DNA of 64,000 nucleotides from Xanthomonas sp. AM6 (GCF_025665335.1 NZ_CP106869.1:2568501-2632500), one strand, 5' to 3'. Shown: positions 40,058 to 49,691, counted from the stretch's first letter. Numbers and translations are program-made. Notes: a model not told the origin generated them from the letters alone.

Positions 40058-42697
40058 ATGCCGCACCGCGTCCGCACGCCGATCGCGTCGGGCAATGCCA
40101 TCACCGCCCCGGCGCTGGCCACGCTGGCCGCGCCCGAGCAGGCGCTGCTGAGCTGCCTGCAGCAGGCGCCCGACGGCGTGGTGGTGATCGACGCGAACGC
40201 GCGCATCCTCGCCTTCAACCGGACCGCCGAAGCGTTGTGGGGGTTGACCCAGGCCCAGGTGCTGGGGCGTCCGTTCGGCGAGCTGGTGGCCGACGAGGCG
40301 CGGGCGAACTTCCTGGCCCGGTGCATGCAGGACGGCAGCTGCGCGCCCGGCGACAGCCACGCGCTGCAGCTGCCCGGCAACGACGGCGTGCAGCGCTGGG
40401 TGGCGGTGAGCGCGACCACGGTGCCGCAGGAACGCGCGCCGCTGTACGTGGTGTTCGTGCGCGACATCAGCGCCGAACGCGAGCGCGACGCCAAGACGCG
40501 GCTGCTGTCGCTGGCGCTGGACCGCAGCGACAACGCGATCGTGGTCTGCGACCCGCAACTGGCCATCCTCTACGTCAATGCCGGCTTCGTGCGGATGTTC
40601 GGCTACGCCGCCGACGAGGTGCGCGGGCGCCTGCCGAGCAGCGTGCTGCCCGGCGCCGGCAGCGACGTGCAGGTGATACGGCAGATCCGCGAACGCGTGG
40701 TCGGCGGCCAGGGCCACCAGGCCGATCTGCTGGTCTACCGCAAGGACGGCTCGCCGCTGTGGACCACGATCGTGGCCAACCCGATCGCCGACGAGGACGG
40801 CGGCATCCAGCACTACGTGCTGTCGTTCACCGACATCACCCAGAGCAAGATGCACGAGATCCTGCACAAGAACGTGCTCGACGCGCTGGTCCGCGAACAG
40901 CCGCTGGTCGACGTGGCCGCGCTGATCTGCAGCGAGGTCGAGCGCATCGCCCCGCAGCTGGTGGCCTCGATCATCAGCGTCAACGGCGACGGGATGCTGC
41001 ACCCGCTGGCCTCGCCGAGCCTGCCGACCTCGTTCAACGCGGCGGCCGAACGCCTGCGCATCGGCCCCACCGCCGGCGCCTGCGGCGCGGCGATCTGGCG
41101 CGGCAAGCAGGTACTGGTGCGCGACACCGCCACCGATCCGGTGTTCGCCGACCACCGCGCGCTGGTGGCCGAGCTCGGCCTGCGCAGCTGCGTGGCCAGC
41201 CCGATCAAGTCCAGCGGCGGGCGCGTGCTGGGCAGTTTCGCGCTGTACTACCGCGAGGTGTGCGAACCGCAGCCCTGGCACCTGCGCCTGGTCGAACTGT
41301 GCCTGCACCTGTGCGCGCTGGCGCTGGAGCGCGAGCAGACCAAGGCGCGCGTGCACCAGCTGGCGTTCTACGATTCGTTGACCGGCCTGCCCAACCGGGT
41401 GATGTTCAGCGCCCGCGCCGAGCAGGCGCTGGCCGCCGCCGAGTACCACGAGTTTCCGGTGGCGATCCTGTTCGTCGACATCGACCGCTTCAAGCGCGTC
41501 AACGAGACCCAGGGCCATGCCGCCGGCGACGGCCTGCTGCGGGACATCGCGCGGCGCCTGGGCGAGATCCTGGGCGTGGCCGACCTGATCGGCCGCCAGG
41601 CCGGCGACGAGTTCGTGCTGATGCTGCCGCAATGCGGCGCCGAGCAGGCCGCCGGCGTGGCCGAGCGCCTGTTGCTGGCGCTGGCCGAGCCGCTGGTGGT
41701 CGGCCACGTGACCCTGCACCCCAGCGCCAGCATCGGCGTGGCGATGTTCCCCGACGACGGCCGCGACATCGAGACCCTGCTGCGCCATGCCGACCTGGCC
41801 ATGTACCGGGCCAAGCACGAGGGCGGCGGCAGCTTCCGCTTCTTCAGCGCCGACATGAACCGCATGGCGCAGGAACGCGTGGCGATGGAGACCGCGCTGC
41901 GCGAGGCGCTGCGCCGCGACCAGCTGCAGTTGCACTACCAGCCGCAACTGCACAGCCAGCCGCCCTACCCGCTGTACGGTGTGGAAGCGCTGTTGCGCTG
42001 GCAGCACCCGCATCTGGGCGACATCTCGCCGGCGCGCTTCGTGCCGATGGCCGAGGAATGCGGGCTGATCGACGAGCTCGGCCACTGGGTGCTGCGCCAG
42101 GCCTGTCGGCAGATGGCCGACTGGCGCCTGCGCGGCGTGCGGGTGCCGCGCGTGGCGGTCAACCTGTCGGCCAGCAACTTCGCCGACGCGCAGCTGCCCG
42201 CACGCGTGGCGCAGCTGCTGAGCGCGCATGCGCTGGCTCCCAGCGACCTGGCGCTGGAGATGACCGAGAGCGTCATGCTGTCCAACGCACCGGCGGTGCT
42301 GGCCAATCTGCGTCAGTTGCAGGCCAGCGGCGTGCGCCTGTCGCTGGACGATTTCGGCACCGGCTATTCCAGCCTCAGCCATCTGCACCAGTTGCCGGTC
42401 AACGAACTCAAGCTGGACATGAGCTTCGTGCGCGACCTGGAACACAGCGAGACCGCACGCGCGCTGACCACCTCGGTGCTGCGCATCGGCGAGAGCCTGC
42501 GCCTGCATACGGTGGCCGAAGGCGTCGAGACCGAGGCGCAGCGGGCGTTCCTGGCCGCGCTCGGCTGCGACGTGCTGCAAGGTTTCCTGTTCGCGCCGGC
42601 GTTGCCGGCGACGACGCTGGAACGCTGGCTCGGCGCGCACCCGGCCGCCGCGGACGCGCAGACACCGCCAACGGGATCCGACGGCGCCAGCCCGTAG
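40058..42697 (+). CDS. PAS-PAS-GAF-GGDEF-EAL protein, DosP-like c-di-GMP enzyme
   Basis: The protein has 879 residues in the E. coli DosP order. PAS1 is at ~25-140 (GVVVIDANARILAFNRTAEA), PAS2 at ~150-265 (DNAIVVCDPQLAILYVN), GAF at ~275-430, GGDEF at ~440-600 and EAL at ~615-870. The GGDEF signature is AGDEF with an intact SLTGLPNR and FVDIDRFK, so cyclase or GTP-sensing activity is possible. The EAL domain looks catalytically complete: GVEALLRW, VNLSASNF, EMTESV, DDFGTGYSSL, KLDMSF and VAEGVET. Where DosP has its haem His in PAS1 this protein appears to have a non-His residue (region EARANFLARC). It follows cheB, same strand, and probably lowers c-di-GMP affecting motility. Confidence 0.88.
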   Translation: MPHRVRTPIASGNAITAPALATLAAPEQALLSCLQQAPDGVVVIDANARILAFNRTAEALWGLTQAQVLGRPFGELVADEARANFLARCMQDGSCAPGDSHALQLPGNDGVQRWVAVSATTVPQERAPLYVVFVRDISAERERDAKTRLLSLALDRSDNAIVVCDPQLAILYVNAGFVRMFGYAADEVRGRLPSSVLPGAGSDVQVIRQIRERVVGGQGHQADLLVYRKDGSPLWTTIVANPIADEDGGIQHYVLSFTDITQSKMHEILHKNVLDALVREQPLVDVAALICSEVERIAPQLVASIISVNGDGMLHPLASPSLPTSFNAAAERLRIGPTAGACGAAIWRGKQVLVRDTATDPVFADHRALVAELGLRSCVASPIKSSGGRVLGSFALYYREVCEPQPWHLRLVELCLHLCALALEREQTKARVHQLAFYDSLTGLPNRVMFSARAEQALAAAEYHEFPVAILFVDIDRFKRVNETQGHAAGDGLLRDIARRLGEILGVADLIGRQAGDEFVLMLPQCGAEQAAGVAERLLLALAEPLVVGHVTLHPSASIGVAMFPDDGRDIETLLRHADLAMYRAKHEGGGSFRFFSADMNRMAQERVAMETALREALRRDQLQLHYQPQLHSQPPYPLYGVEALLRWQHPHLGDISPARFVPMAEECGLIDELGHWVLRQACRQMADWRLRGVRVPRVAVNLSASNFADAQLPARVAQLLSAHALAPSDLALEMTESVMLSNAPAVLANLRQLQASGVRLSLDDFGTGYSSLSHLHQLPVNELKLDMSFVRDLEHSETARALTTSVLRIGESLRLHTVAEGVETEAQRAFLAALGCDVLQGFLFAPALPATTLERWLGAHPAAADAQTPPTGSDGASP

Positions 42698-42705
42698 CGG
42701 ATTGC

Positions 42706-42719
42706 GGCACAGATATTGC
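42706..42719 (+). promoter_or_regulatory. Candidate sigma-54 promoter for the propeller GGDEF gene
   Basis: CGGCAC, 5 bases, TTGCTT: the invariant GG and GC are exactly 10 bases apart, matching the -24/-12 consensus TGGCAC-N5-TTGC except for the first base. The expected start of transcription is ~12 bases downstream, about 23 bases before the ATG. Confidence 0.5.
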
Positions 42720-42753
42720 TTGATCCGGATCACTTTTTTACCCCTGTCGCGCA

Positions 42754-45675
42754 ATGCCGATCCGCTTCCTGCTGTCGTTGCTGCTGCTGTCTGCCAGTGC
42801 CGCGCTCGCCGCGCAGACGCTGCGGCCTGCCTATCCCGAGGTCGTGCGCCGCTTCTCCACCCACGACGGCCTGCCGCAGAATTCGGTCAACGCGATCGTG
42901 CAGGACCGCGACGGTTACCTGTGGCTGGGCACCTTCGGCGGACTGGCGCGCTTCGACGGCAGTGCGTTCAGCGTCTATCGCAGCCTGGCCGACAGCGGCC
43001 CGTCCAGCGACCGGATCCTGCAGCTGTTGGAGGACGCGCGCGGCCAGTTGTGGATCGGCAGCGAGGACGCCGGGGTCAGCGTCTATCGCGATGGCCGCTT
43101 CCTGCGCCTGGACGTGTGCGGCGGCCGTTGCCTGATCCGCCGCTTCGTCGCCGCCGCCGACAACAGCGTGTGGGTGTTGAGCAGCGCCGGCGCGTACCGG
43201 ATCGACCCGCGCACGCTGCGCACCCTCGAGCACCAGCCGCAGGCGCTGGACACGGTGGCCGCGCTGGGCGGCGATGCGCAGCTCTACCTGGGCGGGCAAG
43301 GCCTGTGGCGGCTGCGCCAGGGGCGCCGCGAGGCGGTGCCGCTGCCGGCCGCAGAAACCCGGGTCACGTCCCTTTCCAGCGAAGGCAGCGTGCTGTGGGT
43401 GGGCACCGGCGGCACCCTGCACCGCTACGACACGGTGCGCCGGCTGTGGCTGCCGGCGCCGGCGCCGGTGCGCGGCGCGCAGGCGCTGGCCCGCGATGCG
43501 CAGCAACGGTTGTGGGTGCTCGACGTCGATGGGCAGGTGTTCCGCGACGACGACGACGGGGCCGGGCTGCGTCCGCTGGCCAACCCGGCATTGCCGGCCG
43601 CGCACAGCCTGCTCCGCGACCGCGACGGCAACCTGTGGCTGGGCAGCAACGCGCGCGGCCTGCTGCGCATCGCGCGCTCGCGCATCGGCCTGCTCGACGA
43701 CGCGCAGCAGGGCATGGACCTGCCCGGCCTGCCGGTGATCGGCGACGGCAGCGGCGGGCTGTGGCTGGGCACCGTCTGCGGCGGCCTGCGGCACTGGGAC
43801 GCGCCCAGCGGGCGCCTGCGCCGCTGGTCGCTGCAACCCACGCTCGGCAACGAATGCGTGTGGTCGCTGCACCGCGACGAGGCGGGCGGGCTGTGGATCG
43901 GCACCGTCGACGGCCGCGTCGGCTACCTGTCGCCCGACGCGCAGGACGACCGCGCGGAACGCGACAGCGACGACTACCGCGGCCAGGCGCTGCGGCTGGT
44001 CGCGCAATGGCCGGATCAGTTGCCGATCCGCGCCCTGTACCGCACCGCCAAGAACAAACTCCTGGTCGCCAGCGGGCACGGCGTCTATGCCATCGCGGTC
44101 GGCGCCGGCGGCGAGACCGGCACCCCGCAGGCGATCCCGGGATTGCCCGGCAGCGTCACCCTGATCCAGCCGGCGCAGCAGGGCGGGCTGTGGCTGGCCG
44201 GCGGCGAAGGCGTGGTGCGCTGGCGGCGGCAGCAGGTGGTGGAACGCTGGAGCACCGCCAACGGCCTGTCCAGCCGCTTCGTGCGCTCGCTGTACGAACA
44301 GCCCGACGGCACGCTGTGGATCGGCACCTACGGCGGCGGCCTCAACCGCATCGCCGGCGGCCGCGTGCAGCGCTTCGATCGCGCCAGCGGTCTGTTCGAC
44401 GACGTGGTCTCGTGCATGGTCGCCGACGAGAACGGCGGACTGTGGCTCAGCGGCAACCGCGGCATCTCGCTGCTGCCGCCGGAGCAACTGGCCAAGGCCG
44501 CCGCCGGCAGCCAGGAACTGAGCGCGATCGGCTTTTCCGAAAGCGACGGACTGGAGCCGGCCGAGACCAACGGCGGCGGCCAGCCGGCGTGCCTGCGCGA
44601 CAGCGCCGGCAAGCTGTGGTTCCCGCTGATCTCCGGCTTCGCCGAGATCGACCCGCTGGCGCTGGGCCGGCGCCGCGCGCAGGCGCCGCCGGTGCGGATC
44701 CAGTCGCTCGGCGTCGGCGGCCGCAGCATGCCGCTGGCGGCGGAACTGCGCCTGCCGCCGCGCAGCCGCGACATCGAAGTGGACTTCACCGCGATCAACC
44801 TCAGTGCGCCGGAGAAGACCCGCTTCCGCTACCGCCTGACCCGTCCTGGCCAGAACCCGGCATGGATCGACATCGGCGCCCAGCGCAGCCTGCACTTCCC
44901 GCTGCTGCCGTGGGAGGACAGCACGCTGGAAATCATCGCGCGCAGCGACACCGGCGTCTGGTCGGCCACGCCGACGCGCCTGCGCTTGCGCCAGCCGTTG
45001 CCGTGGTACCTGTCGCCGCTGGGCTGGGGCACGGCGGCGGTGCTGTTGCTGGCGGCGCTGCTGATCGGCTGGCGCGTGCACGGCTACCGGCTGCGCCGCC
45101 ACCGCGACCTGCTGGCGCAGCTGGTGCGCACGCGCACCCAGGAACTGGAACAGGCCAACCGCCGCCTCGCCGACCAGGCGCAGCGCGACCCGGTCACCGG
45201 CATCGCCAACCACCGCCATTTCGTCGAAAGCCAGCAGCGGCTGTGGCAGCAGATGCAGGCGCAGCAGCGGCCGTTGTCGCTGCTGATGATCGACATCGAC
45301 GAGTTCAAGCGCTTCAACGACCACTACGGCCACCTGGCCGGCGACGAGTGCCTGCGCACGGTGGCGCTGGCGATGGCCGCGCAGCTGCGCGAGGACGGCG
45401 TGCTGGCGCGCTACGGCGGCGAGGAGTTCGTGGCGCTGCTGCCCGGCTGCGATGCCGAGGCGGCGCGCGCGGTCGGCGAACGCCTGCGCCAGACGGTGCT
45501 CGACTGTGCGGTGGCGCATGCCCCGGGCGCACGCCACCGGCTGGTGACCGTCAGCATCGGCTGCGCCAGCAAATGGCCGAGCGCCAGCCTGTCGAGCACG
45601 CGCCTGACCGACCTTGCCGACCAGGCCCTGTACCGGGCCAAGGAACTCGGCCGCAACCGGGTGGAAAGCGCCTGA
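42754..45675 (+). CDS. Periplasmic two-component-type beta-propeller diguanylate cyclase
   Basis: The protein has 973 residues with a signal peptide (MPIRFLLSLLLLSASAALA). About fourteen Reg_prop-type blades span residues ~35-640; each carries a G-x-LW-x-G core such as GYLWLGTFGG, GNLWLGSNARG and GTLWIGTYGGG. Next comes a Y_Y_Y-like domain (~660-740), one membrane helix (~752-775), a short coiled coil and a C-terminal GGDEF domain with RYGGEEFVALLPG near residue 888. It should make c-di-GMP in response to a periplasmic ligand. Upstream of GGEEF, the inhibitory RxxD position reads REDG, so product inhibition may be weakened. It is the last + gene before a convergent junction with acnB. Confidence 0.88.
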   Translation: MPIRFLLSLLLLSASAALAAQTLRPAYPEVVRRFSTHDGLPQNSVNAIVQDRDGYLWLGTFGGLARFDGSAFSVYRSLADSGPSSDRILQLLEDARGQLWIGSEDAGVSVYRDGRFLRLDVCGGRCLIRRFVAAADNSVWVLSSAGAYRIDPRTLRTLEHQPQALDTVAALGGDAQLYLGGQGLWRLRQGRREAVPLPAAETRVTSLSSEGSVLWVGTGGTLHRYDTVRRLWLPAPAPVRGAQALARDAQQRLWVLDVDGQVFRDDDDGAGLRPLANPALPAAHSLLRDRDGNLWLGSNARGLLRIARSRIGLLDDAQQGMDLPGLPVIGDGSGGLWLGTVCGGLRHWDAPSGRLRRWSLQPTLGNECVWSLHRDEAGGLWIGTVDGRVGYLSPDAQDDRAERDSDDYRGQALRLVAQWPDQLPIRALYRTAKNKLLVASGHGVYAIAVGAGGETGTPQAIPGLPGSVTLIQPAQQGGLWLAGGEGVVRWRRQQVVERWSTANGLSSRFVRSLYEQPDGTLWIGTYGGGLNRIAGGRVQRFDRASGLFDDVVSCMVADENGGLWLSGNRGISLLPPEQLAKAAAGSQELSAIGFSESDGLEPAETNGGGQPACLRDSAGKLWFPLISGFAEIDPLALGRRRAQAPPVRIQSLGVGGRSMPLAAELRLPPRSRDIEVDFTAINLSAPEKTRFRYRLTRPGQNPAWIDIGAQRSLHFPLLPWEDSTLEIIARSDTGVWSATPTRLRLRQPLPWYLSPLGWGTAAVLLLAALLIGWRVHGYRLRRHRDLLAQLVRTRTQELEQANRRLADQAQRDPVTGIANHRHFVESQQRLWQQMQAQQRPLSLLMIDIDEFKRFNDHYGHLAGDECLRTVALAMAAQLREDGVLARYGGEEFVALLPGCDAEAARAVGERLRQTVLDCAVAHAPGARHRLVTVSIGCASKWPSASLSSTRLTDLADQALYRAKELGRNRVESA

Positions 45676-45846
45676 GCGGCGGCGTGCTGCGCTCGCGTGC
45701 CGGCCTCGCCAAGTAGGCTGCGGATCGGGTGGTCGCGGAGCGCGGCAGGGAACTGGCCGGGATCGGTGCAGTCGGGACTGAAGTCCCTCCCACAAGTGCC
45801 GTCGCGCTGCCGTCCTTCGCTGCCGAACCGTCGCACCGCCACTCCC

Positions 45847-46098
45847 TGCAGGAGCGACTTCAGTCGCGACGAACGCAGTCCGGAACTACCACGGCTTCGG
45901 CGACTTCCGCGGCTGACGTCCTGCCGACCAAGCCCCAGCAGGCTAACCGCAAGCCCCCTGTGGGAGCGACTTCAGTCGCGACGAACGCAGTCCGGAACCA
46001 CCACGGCTTCGGAGACTTCCGCGGCTGACGTCCTGCCGACCATGCCCCAGCAGGCTAACCGCAAGCCCCCTGTGGGAGCGACTTCAGTCGCGACGAAC
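45847..46098 (+). repeat. 112-bp tandem repeat built on a REP-type palindrome
   Basis: The palindromic core GGAGCGACTTCAGTCGCGAC occurs at 45851, 45963 and 46075, exactly 112 bases apart. The intervening sequence (CGCAGTCCGGAAC... to ...CCGCAAGCCCCCTG) is nearly identical between units. A diverged inverted copy lies at 45771-45794 and another copy at 63339. The element fills much of the 656-base gene-free region 45676-46331 between the convergent propeller-GGDEF and acnB genes. The same core is common in intergenic regions of Xanthomonadaceae as I recall. Confidence 0.85.
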
Positions 46099-46277
46099 GA
46101 AGCAGCGAACTCGCCGCGACTGGAAGGCATCGGCGCCGATGCCCCAGCCTGCAGGCGTTCGCGCCCGCATGCGCTTGCGCGAGCGGCTCCGGCCGGCCTC
46201 GGCCGAACGCCGCCAATCCGCGATCGGCAACGGCTCGCACCGCGCCTGCGGCACGGCGCGATCGACCCGCGCCACAA

Positions 46278-46310
46278 ACGAAGAAGCCCGGCATCGCCGG
46301 GCTTCTTCGT
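46278..46310 (-). terminator. Terminator of acnB
   Basis: A perfect 15-bp stem (46278-46292 with 46296-46310) with a 3-base loop lies 22 bases after the acnB stop. On the - strand it is followed by TTTGTGG. Confidence 0.8.
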
Positions 46311-46331
46311 CGCAACCGCCGACCGCCTGGA

Positions 46332-48923
46332 TCAGGCGGCGACCGTATCGGCCACGTCCTGGTATTCCTGGATCTGGTCGAAGTTCATGTAGCGGTAGAT
46401 CTGTTCGCCGCTGGTCTTGATCACGCCGACGTCGGCCATGTACTCGTCCTTGGTCGGGATGCGGCCCAGGCGCGAGCAGATCGCCGCCAGTTCCGCCGAG
46501 CCCAGGTACACGTTGGTGTTGCGGCCCAGGCGGTTGGGGAAGTTGCGGGTGGAGGTGGAGAACACCGTGGCGCCCTCGCGCGCCTGCGCCTGGTTGCCCA
46601 TGCACAGCGAGCAGCCCGGCATCTCCATGCGCGCGCCGGCCGCGCCGAAGGTGCCGTAGTGGCCTTCCTTGGTCAGCTCGGAGGCGTCCATCTTGGTCGG
46701 CGGCGCGACCCACAGGCGGGTCGGGATGTCGCGCTTGCCTTCCAGCAGCTTGGCCGCGGCGCGGAAGTGGCCGATGTTGGTCATGCACGAACCGATGAAC
46801 ACCTCGTCGATCGCCGCGCCGGCGACCTCCGACAGCGTCTTGACGTCGTCCGGATCGTTCGGGCAGGCCACGATCGGCTCGTGGATGTCGGCCAGGTCGA
46901 TCTCGATCACCGCCGCGTACTCGGCATCGGCATCGGGCTCGAGCAGCTGCGGGTCGGCCAGCCACTCTTCCATCTTCTTGATCCGCCGCGCCAGCGAACG
47001 CGCGTCGGCGTAGCCTTCGGCGATCATCCACTTCAGCAGGGTGATGTTGCTGTTGAGGTATTCGATGATCGGCGCCTTGTCCAGGCGCACCGTGCAGCCG
47101 GCGGCCGAGCGCTCGGCCGAGGCGTCGGACAGTTCGAACGCCTGCTCTACCTTCAGGTGCGGCAGGCCTTCGATCTCCAGGATGCGGCCGGAGAAGATGT
47201 TCTTCTTGCCCTGCTTGGCCACGGTCAGCAGGCCATCCTTGATCGCGTACAGCGGGATCGCGTTGACCAGGTCGCGCAGGGTCACGCCCGGCTGCATCTG
47301 CCCCTTGAAGCGCACCAGCACGCTCTCGGGCATGTCCAGCGGCATGACCCCGGTGGCCGCGGCGAACGCGACCAGGCCGGAGCCGGCCGGGAACGAGATG
47401 CCGATCGGGAAGCGGGTGTGCGAGTCGCCGCCGGTGCCCACGGTGTCCGGCAGCAGCATGCGGTTGAGCCAGCTGTGGATCACGCCGTCGCCCGGACGCA
47501 GCGACACGCCGCCGCGGGTGGAGATGAATTCCGGCAGGGTGTGGTGGGTCTTGACGTCCACCGGCTTCGGGTAGGCCGCGGTGTGGCAGAACGACTGCAT
47601 CACCAGGTCGGCGGAGAAGCCCAGGCAGGCCAGGTCCTTCAGCTCGTCGCGGGTCATCGGCCCGGTGGTGTCCTGCGAGCCCACCGAGGTCATCTTCGGC
47701 TCGCAGTAGGTGCCCGGACGCATGCCCTTGCCTTCCGGCAGGCCGCAGGCGCGGCCGACCATCTTCTGCGCCAGCGAGAAGCCCTTGCCGGTATCGGCCG
47801 GCACCATCGGCAGGCGGAACAGGTCCGAGGCCGGCAGGCCCAGGAACTCGCGCGCCTTCGCGGTCAGGCCGCGGCCGACGATCAGCGGGATGCGGCCGCC
47901 GGCGCGCACTTCGTCGAACAGCACGTCCGACTTCATCGCGAACTCGGCGATCACCTGCCCGTTCTTCAGCGCCTTGCCCTCGTACGGGCGCAGCTCGACC
48001 ACGTCGCCGTGCTCCATCTGCGACACGTCCAGTTCGATCGGCAGCGCGCCCGCGTCTTCCATCGTGTTGTAGAAGATCGGCGCGATCTTCGAACCCAGGC
48101 ACACACCGCCGAAACGCTTGTTGGGGATGTACGGGATGTCCTCGCCGGTCCACCACAGCACCGAGTTGGTCGCCGACTTGCGCGAGGAACCGGTGCCGAC
48201 CACGTCGCCGACATAGGCAACCAGGTGACCCTTGGCCTTCAGGTCGGCGATGGCCTGGATCGGCCCGCGCTTGCCGTCTTCTTCCGGCTCGAACGCGGCG
48301 CCGTCGCGCCTGTTCTTCAGCATCGCCAGCGCGTGCAGCGGGATGTCCGGGCGCGTGGTCGCGTCCGGCGCCGGCGACAGGTCGTCGGTGTTGGTCTCGC
48401 CCGGCACCTTGAACACGGTGACGGTCAGGCTCTGCGGCACTTCCGGCTTGCTGGTGAACCATTCGGCGTCGGCCCAGCTCTGCAGCACCGCCTTGGCGTG
48501 CGCATTGCCGGCCTGGGCCTTTTCCTGCACGTCGTGGAACGCATCGAAGATCAGCAGCGTGTGCTTCAGGCCTTCGGCCGCCACCGCGCCGAGTTCGGCG
48601 TTGTCCAGCAGCTCGATCAGCGGATGGATGTTGTAGCCGCCGAGCATGGTGCCGAGCAGTTCGGTGGCGCGCGTGGGGCTGATCAGCGGGGTCTTCTCGG
48701 TGCCGAAGGCGACCGCGGCCAGGTACGAGGCCTTGACCTTGGCGGCGTCGTCGACGCCGGCCGGCACGCGCTGGCTGAGCAGCTCGACCAGGAACTGTTC
48801 CTCGCCGGCCGGCGGGTGCTTCAGCAGCTCGATGACCTCGGCGGTCTGCTGCGCGCTCAGCGGCAGCGGCGGGATGCCGAGCGCGGCGCGCTCTGCGACG
48901 TGGTGGCGATAGGCTTCCAACAT
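46332..48923 (-). CDS. acnB: Aconitate hydratase B
   Basis: This 863-residue AcnB-type aconitase/2-methylisocitrate dehydratase is a tricarboxylic acid cycle enzyme. An N-terminal HEAT-like domain ([20 protein letters not shown]) is specific to AcnB, followed by the swivel domain and the Fe-S domains. Cluster-binding Cys are visible in [12 protein letters not shown] and in [11 protein letters not shown], and the substrate-site Ser/Arg in [11 protein letters not shown]. The family length (~860) matches. The ribosome site GGAG is 7 bases before the ATG. The vapC stop lies 54 bases upstream on the same strand, so read-through from vapBC is possible. Confidence 0.96.
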   Translation of the reverse strand: MLEAYRHHVAERAALGIPPLPLSAQQTAEVIELLKHPPAGEEQFLVELLSQRVPAGVDDAAKVKASYLAAVAFGTEKTPLISPTRATELLGTMLGGYNIHPLIELLDNAELGAVAAEGLKHTLLIFDAFHDVQEKAQAGNAHAKAVLQSWADAEWFTSKPEVPQSLTVTVFKVPGETNTDDLSPAPDATTRPDIPLHALAMLKNRRDGAAFEPEEDGKRGPIQAIADLKAKGHLVAYVGDVVGTGSSRKSATNSVLWWTGEDIPYIPNKRFGGVCLGSKIAPIFYNTMEDAGALPIELDVSQMEHGDVVELRPYEGKALKNGQVIAEFAMKSDVLFDEVRAGGRIPLIVGRGLTAKAREFLGLPASDLFRLPMVPADTGKGFSLAQKMVGRACGLPEGKGMRPGTYCEPKMTSVGSQDTTGPMTRDELKDLACLGFSADLVMQSFCHTAAYPKPVDVKTHHTLPEFISTRGGVSLRPGDGVIHSWLNRMLLPDTVGTGGDSHTRFPIGISFPAGSGLVAFAAATGVMPLDMPESVLVRFKGQMQPGVTLRDLVNAIPLYAIKDGLLTVAKQGKKNIFSGRILEIEGLPHLKVEQAFELSDASAERSAAGCTVRLDKAPIIEYLNSNITLLKWMIAEGYADARSLARRIKKMEEWLADPQLLEPDADAEYAAVIEIDLADIHEPIVACPNDPDDVKTLSEVAGAAIDEVFIGSCMTNIGHFRAAAKLLEGKRDIPTRLWVAPPTKMDASELTKEGHYGTFGAAGARMEMPGCSLCMGNQAQAREGATVFSTSTRNFPNRLGRNTNVYLGSAELAAICSRLGRIPTKDEYMADVGVIKTSGEQIYRYMNFDQIQEYQDVADTVAA

Positions 48924-48977
48924 GCGGGTTCTCCGGGGAAATGCGGTGGGGATGGGCGGTAAGCGGCGGGCGCGGCG

Positions 48978-49382
48978 TCAGGCCGGCTTGGGGACGATGA
49001 TCTTCAGGCCCTTGAAGTAGTCGCGGAAGAAGCCGTCGTCGCGGGTGATCAGGCCGTCGCACTGCAGCAGCGCATGGGCGCCGATCAGGAAATCGGCCAC
49101 CACCCGTTCGCGCTTGCCGCCACGCGCGCGGAAGCGGCGCTGCATCTCGCCGGCGCGCAACGCCGACTTGGCTTCCAGCGCGTTGAAGCGGATGCTCATG
49201 TCCTCCAGCACCGACAGCGCCTCGGCGCCGTCGCGCAGCGCGCTGCACACCTCGGCCAGGACGATGTCGCACACCACCACCGGGCCGGTGCTCAGGCACT
49301 GGCGCAGGCAGGCTTCGGCGGCATCGGCCTGCGGGCCGTCGGCCAGCAGGTCTACCAGCACCGAGGAATCGATCGCGATCAT
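48978..49382 (-). CDS. vapC: PIN-domain ribonuclease toxin, VapC family
   Basis: This 134-residue toxin is a single PIN domain with the four acidic metal-binding positions visible: Asp in MIAIDSSVLVDLLAD, Glu in DIVLAEVCSAL, Asp in VVADFLIGAHA and Asp in GLITRDDGFF. VapC toxins cleave tRNA or rRNA when freed from their antitoxin. The start overlaps the antitoxin stop by four bases (ATGA). It lies between acnB and acnA, an unusual place for a toxin module. Confidence 0.92.
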   Translation of the reverse strand: MIAIDSSVLVDLLADGPQADAAEACLRQCLSTGPVVVCDIVLAEVCSALRDGAEALSVLEDMSIRFNALEAKSALRAGEMQRRFRARGGKRERVVADFLIGAHALLQCDGLITRDDGFFRDYFKGLKIIVPKPA

Positions 49383-49636
49383 GCCTTGGCGTCGGGCTCG
49401 AACGGATCGCCCGGCGCGCGGCCGCGGATCGCGCGCATCGCCTCGTCGGTGCTGGCGAAGCCGTCGAGCTGGAAGCGCCCGCGCGCGCGCGAGATCGCAT
49501 CGTCCACGCTCTTGCGCAGGATGATGCGGCCGCCGTCCAGTTCCACTTTCAGGATGGTGCCCTTGGTCAGGCCCAGCGCGTCGCGCACGGCCTTGGGCAA
49601 GGTGATCTGGCCGCGTTCGGCGACGGTGGCTTCCAT
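49379..49636 (-). CDS. vapB: AbrB/SpoVT-type antitoxin, VapB family
   Basis: This is an 85-residue antitoxin. An N-terminal swapped-hairpin AbrB DNA-binding domain is at ~1-45 (VAERGQITLPKAVRDALGL, LKVELDGGRIILRK). An acidic C-terminal tail (GRAPGDPFEPD) should occupy the VapC active site. The start is the ATG 6 bases after GGAGG; an in-frame upstream Met lies within the promoter. It is the first gene of the pair and probably represses its own promoter with VapC. Confidence 0.92.
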   Translation of the reverse strand: MEATVAERGQITLPKAVRDALGLTKGTILKVELDGGRIILRKSVDDAISRARGRFQLDGFASTDEAMRAIRGRAPGDPFEPDAKA

Positions 49637-49652
49637 GGGTGGCCTCCACAAG

Positions 49653-49691
49653 GTATGCACGAATTTTACATACTTGAAGCGTCATACTCAA
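49653..49691 (-). promoter_or_regulatory. vapBC promoter with overlapping operator
   Basis: Read on the - strand: TTGAGT, 17 bases, TAAAAT (-10 at 49663-49668), a good sigma-70 promoter. Overlapping it are an inverted repeat GTATG...CATAC (49653-49657 and 49669-49673) and a further CATAC at 49683, likely VapB(C) binding half-sites. Confidence 0.65.

Noticed and set aside
45847-46098. Regularly spaced repeats resembling a CRISPR array
   Set aside because: The spacers between cores are nearly identical to each other, the period is 112 bp, and no cas gene is nearby; this is a tandem REP duplication.
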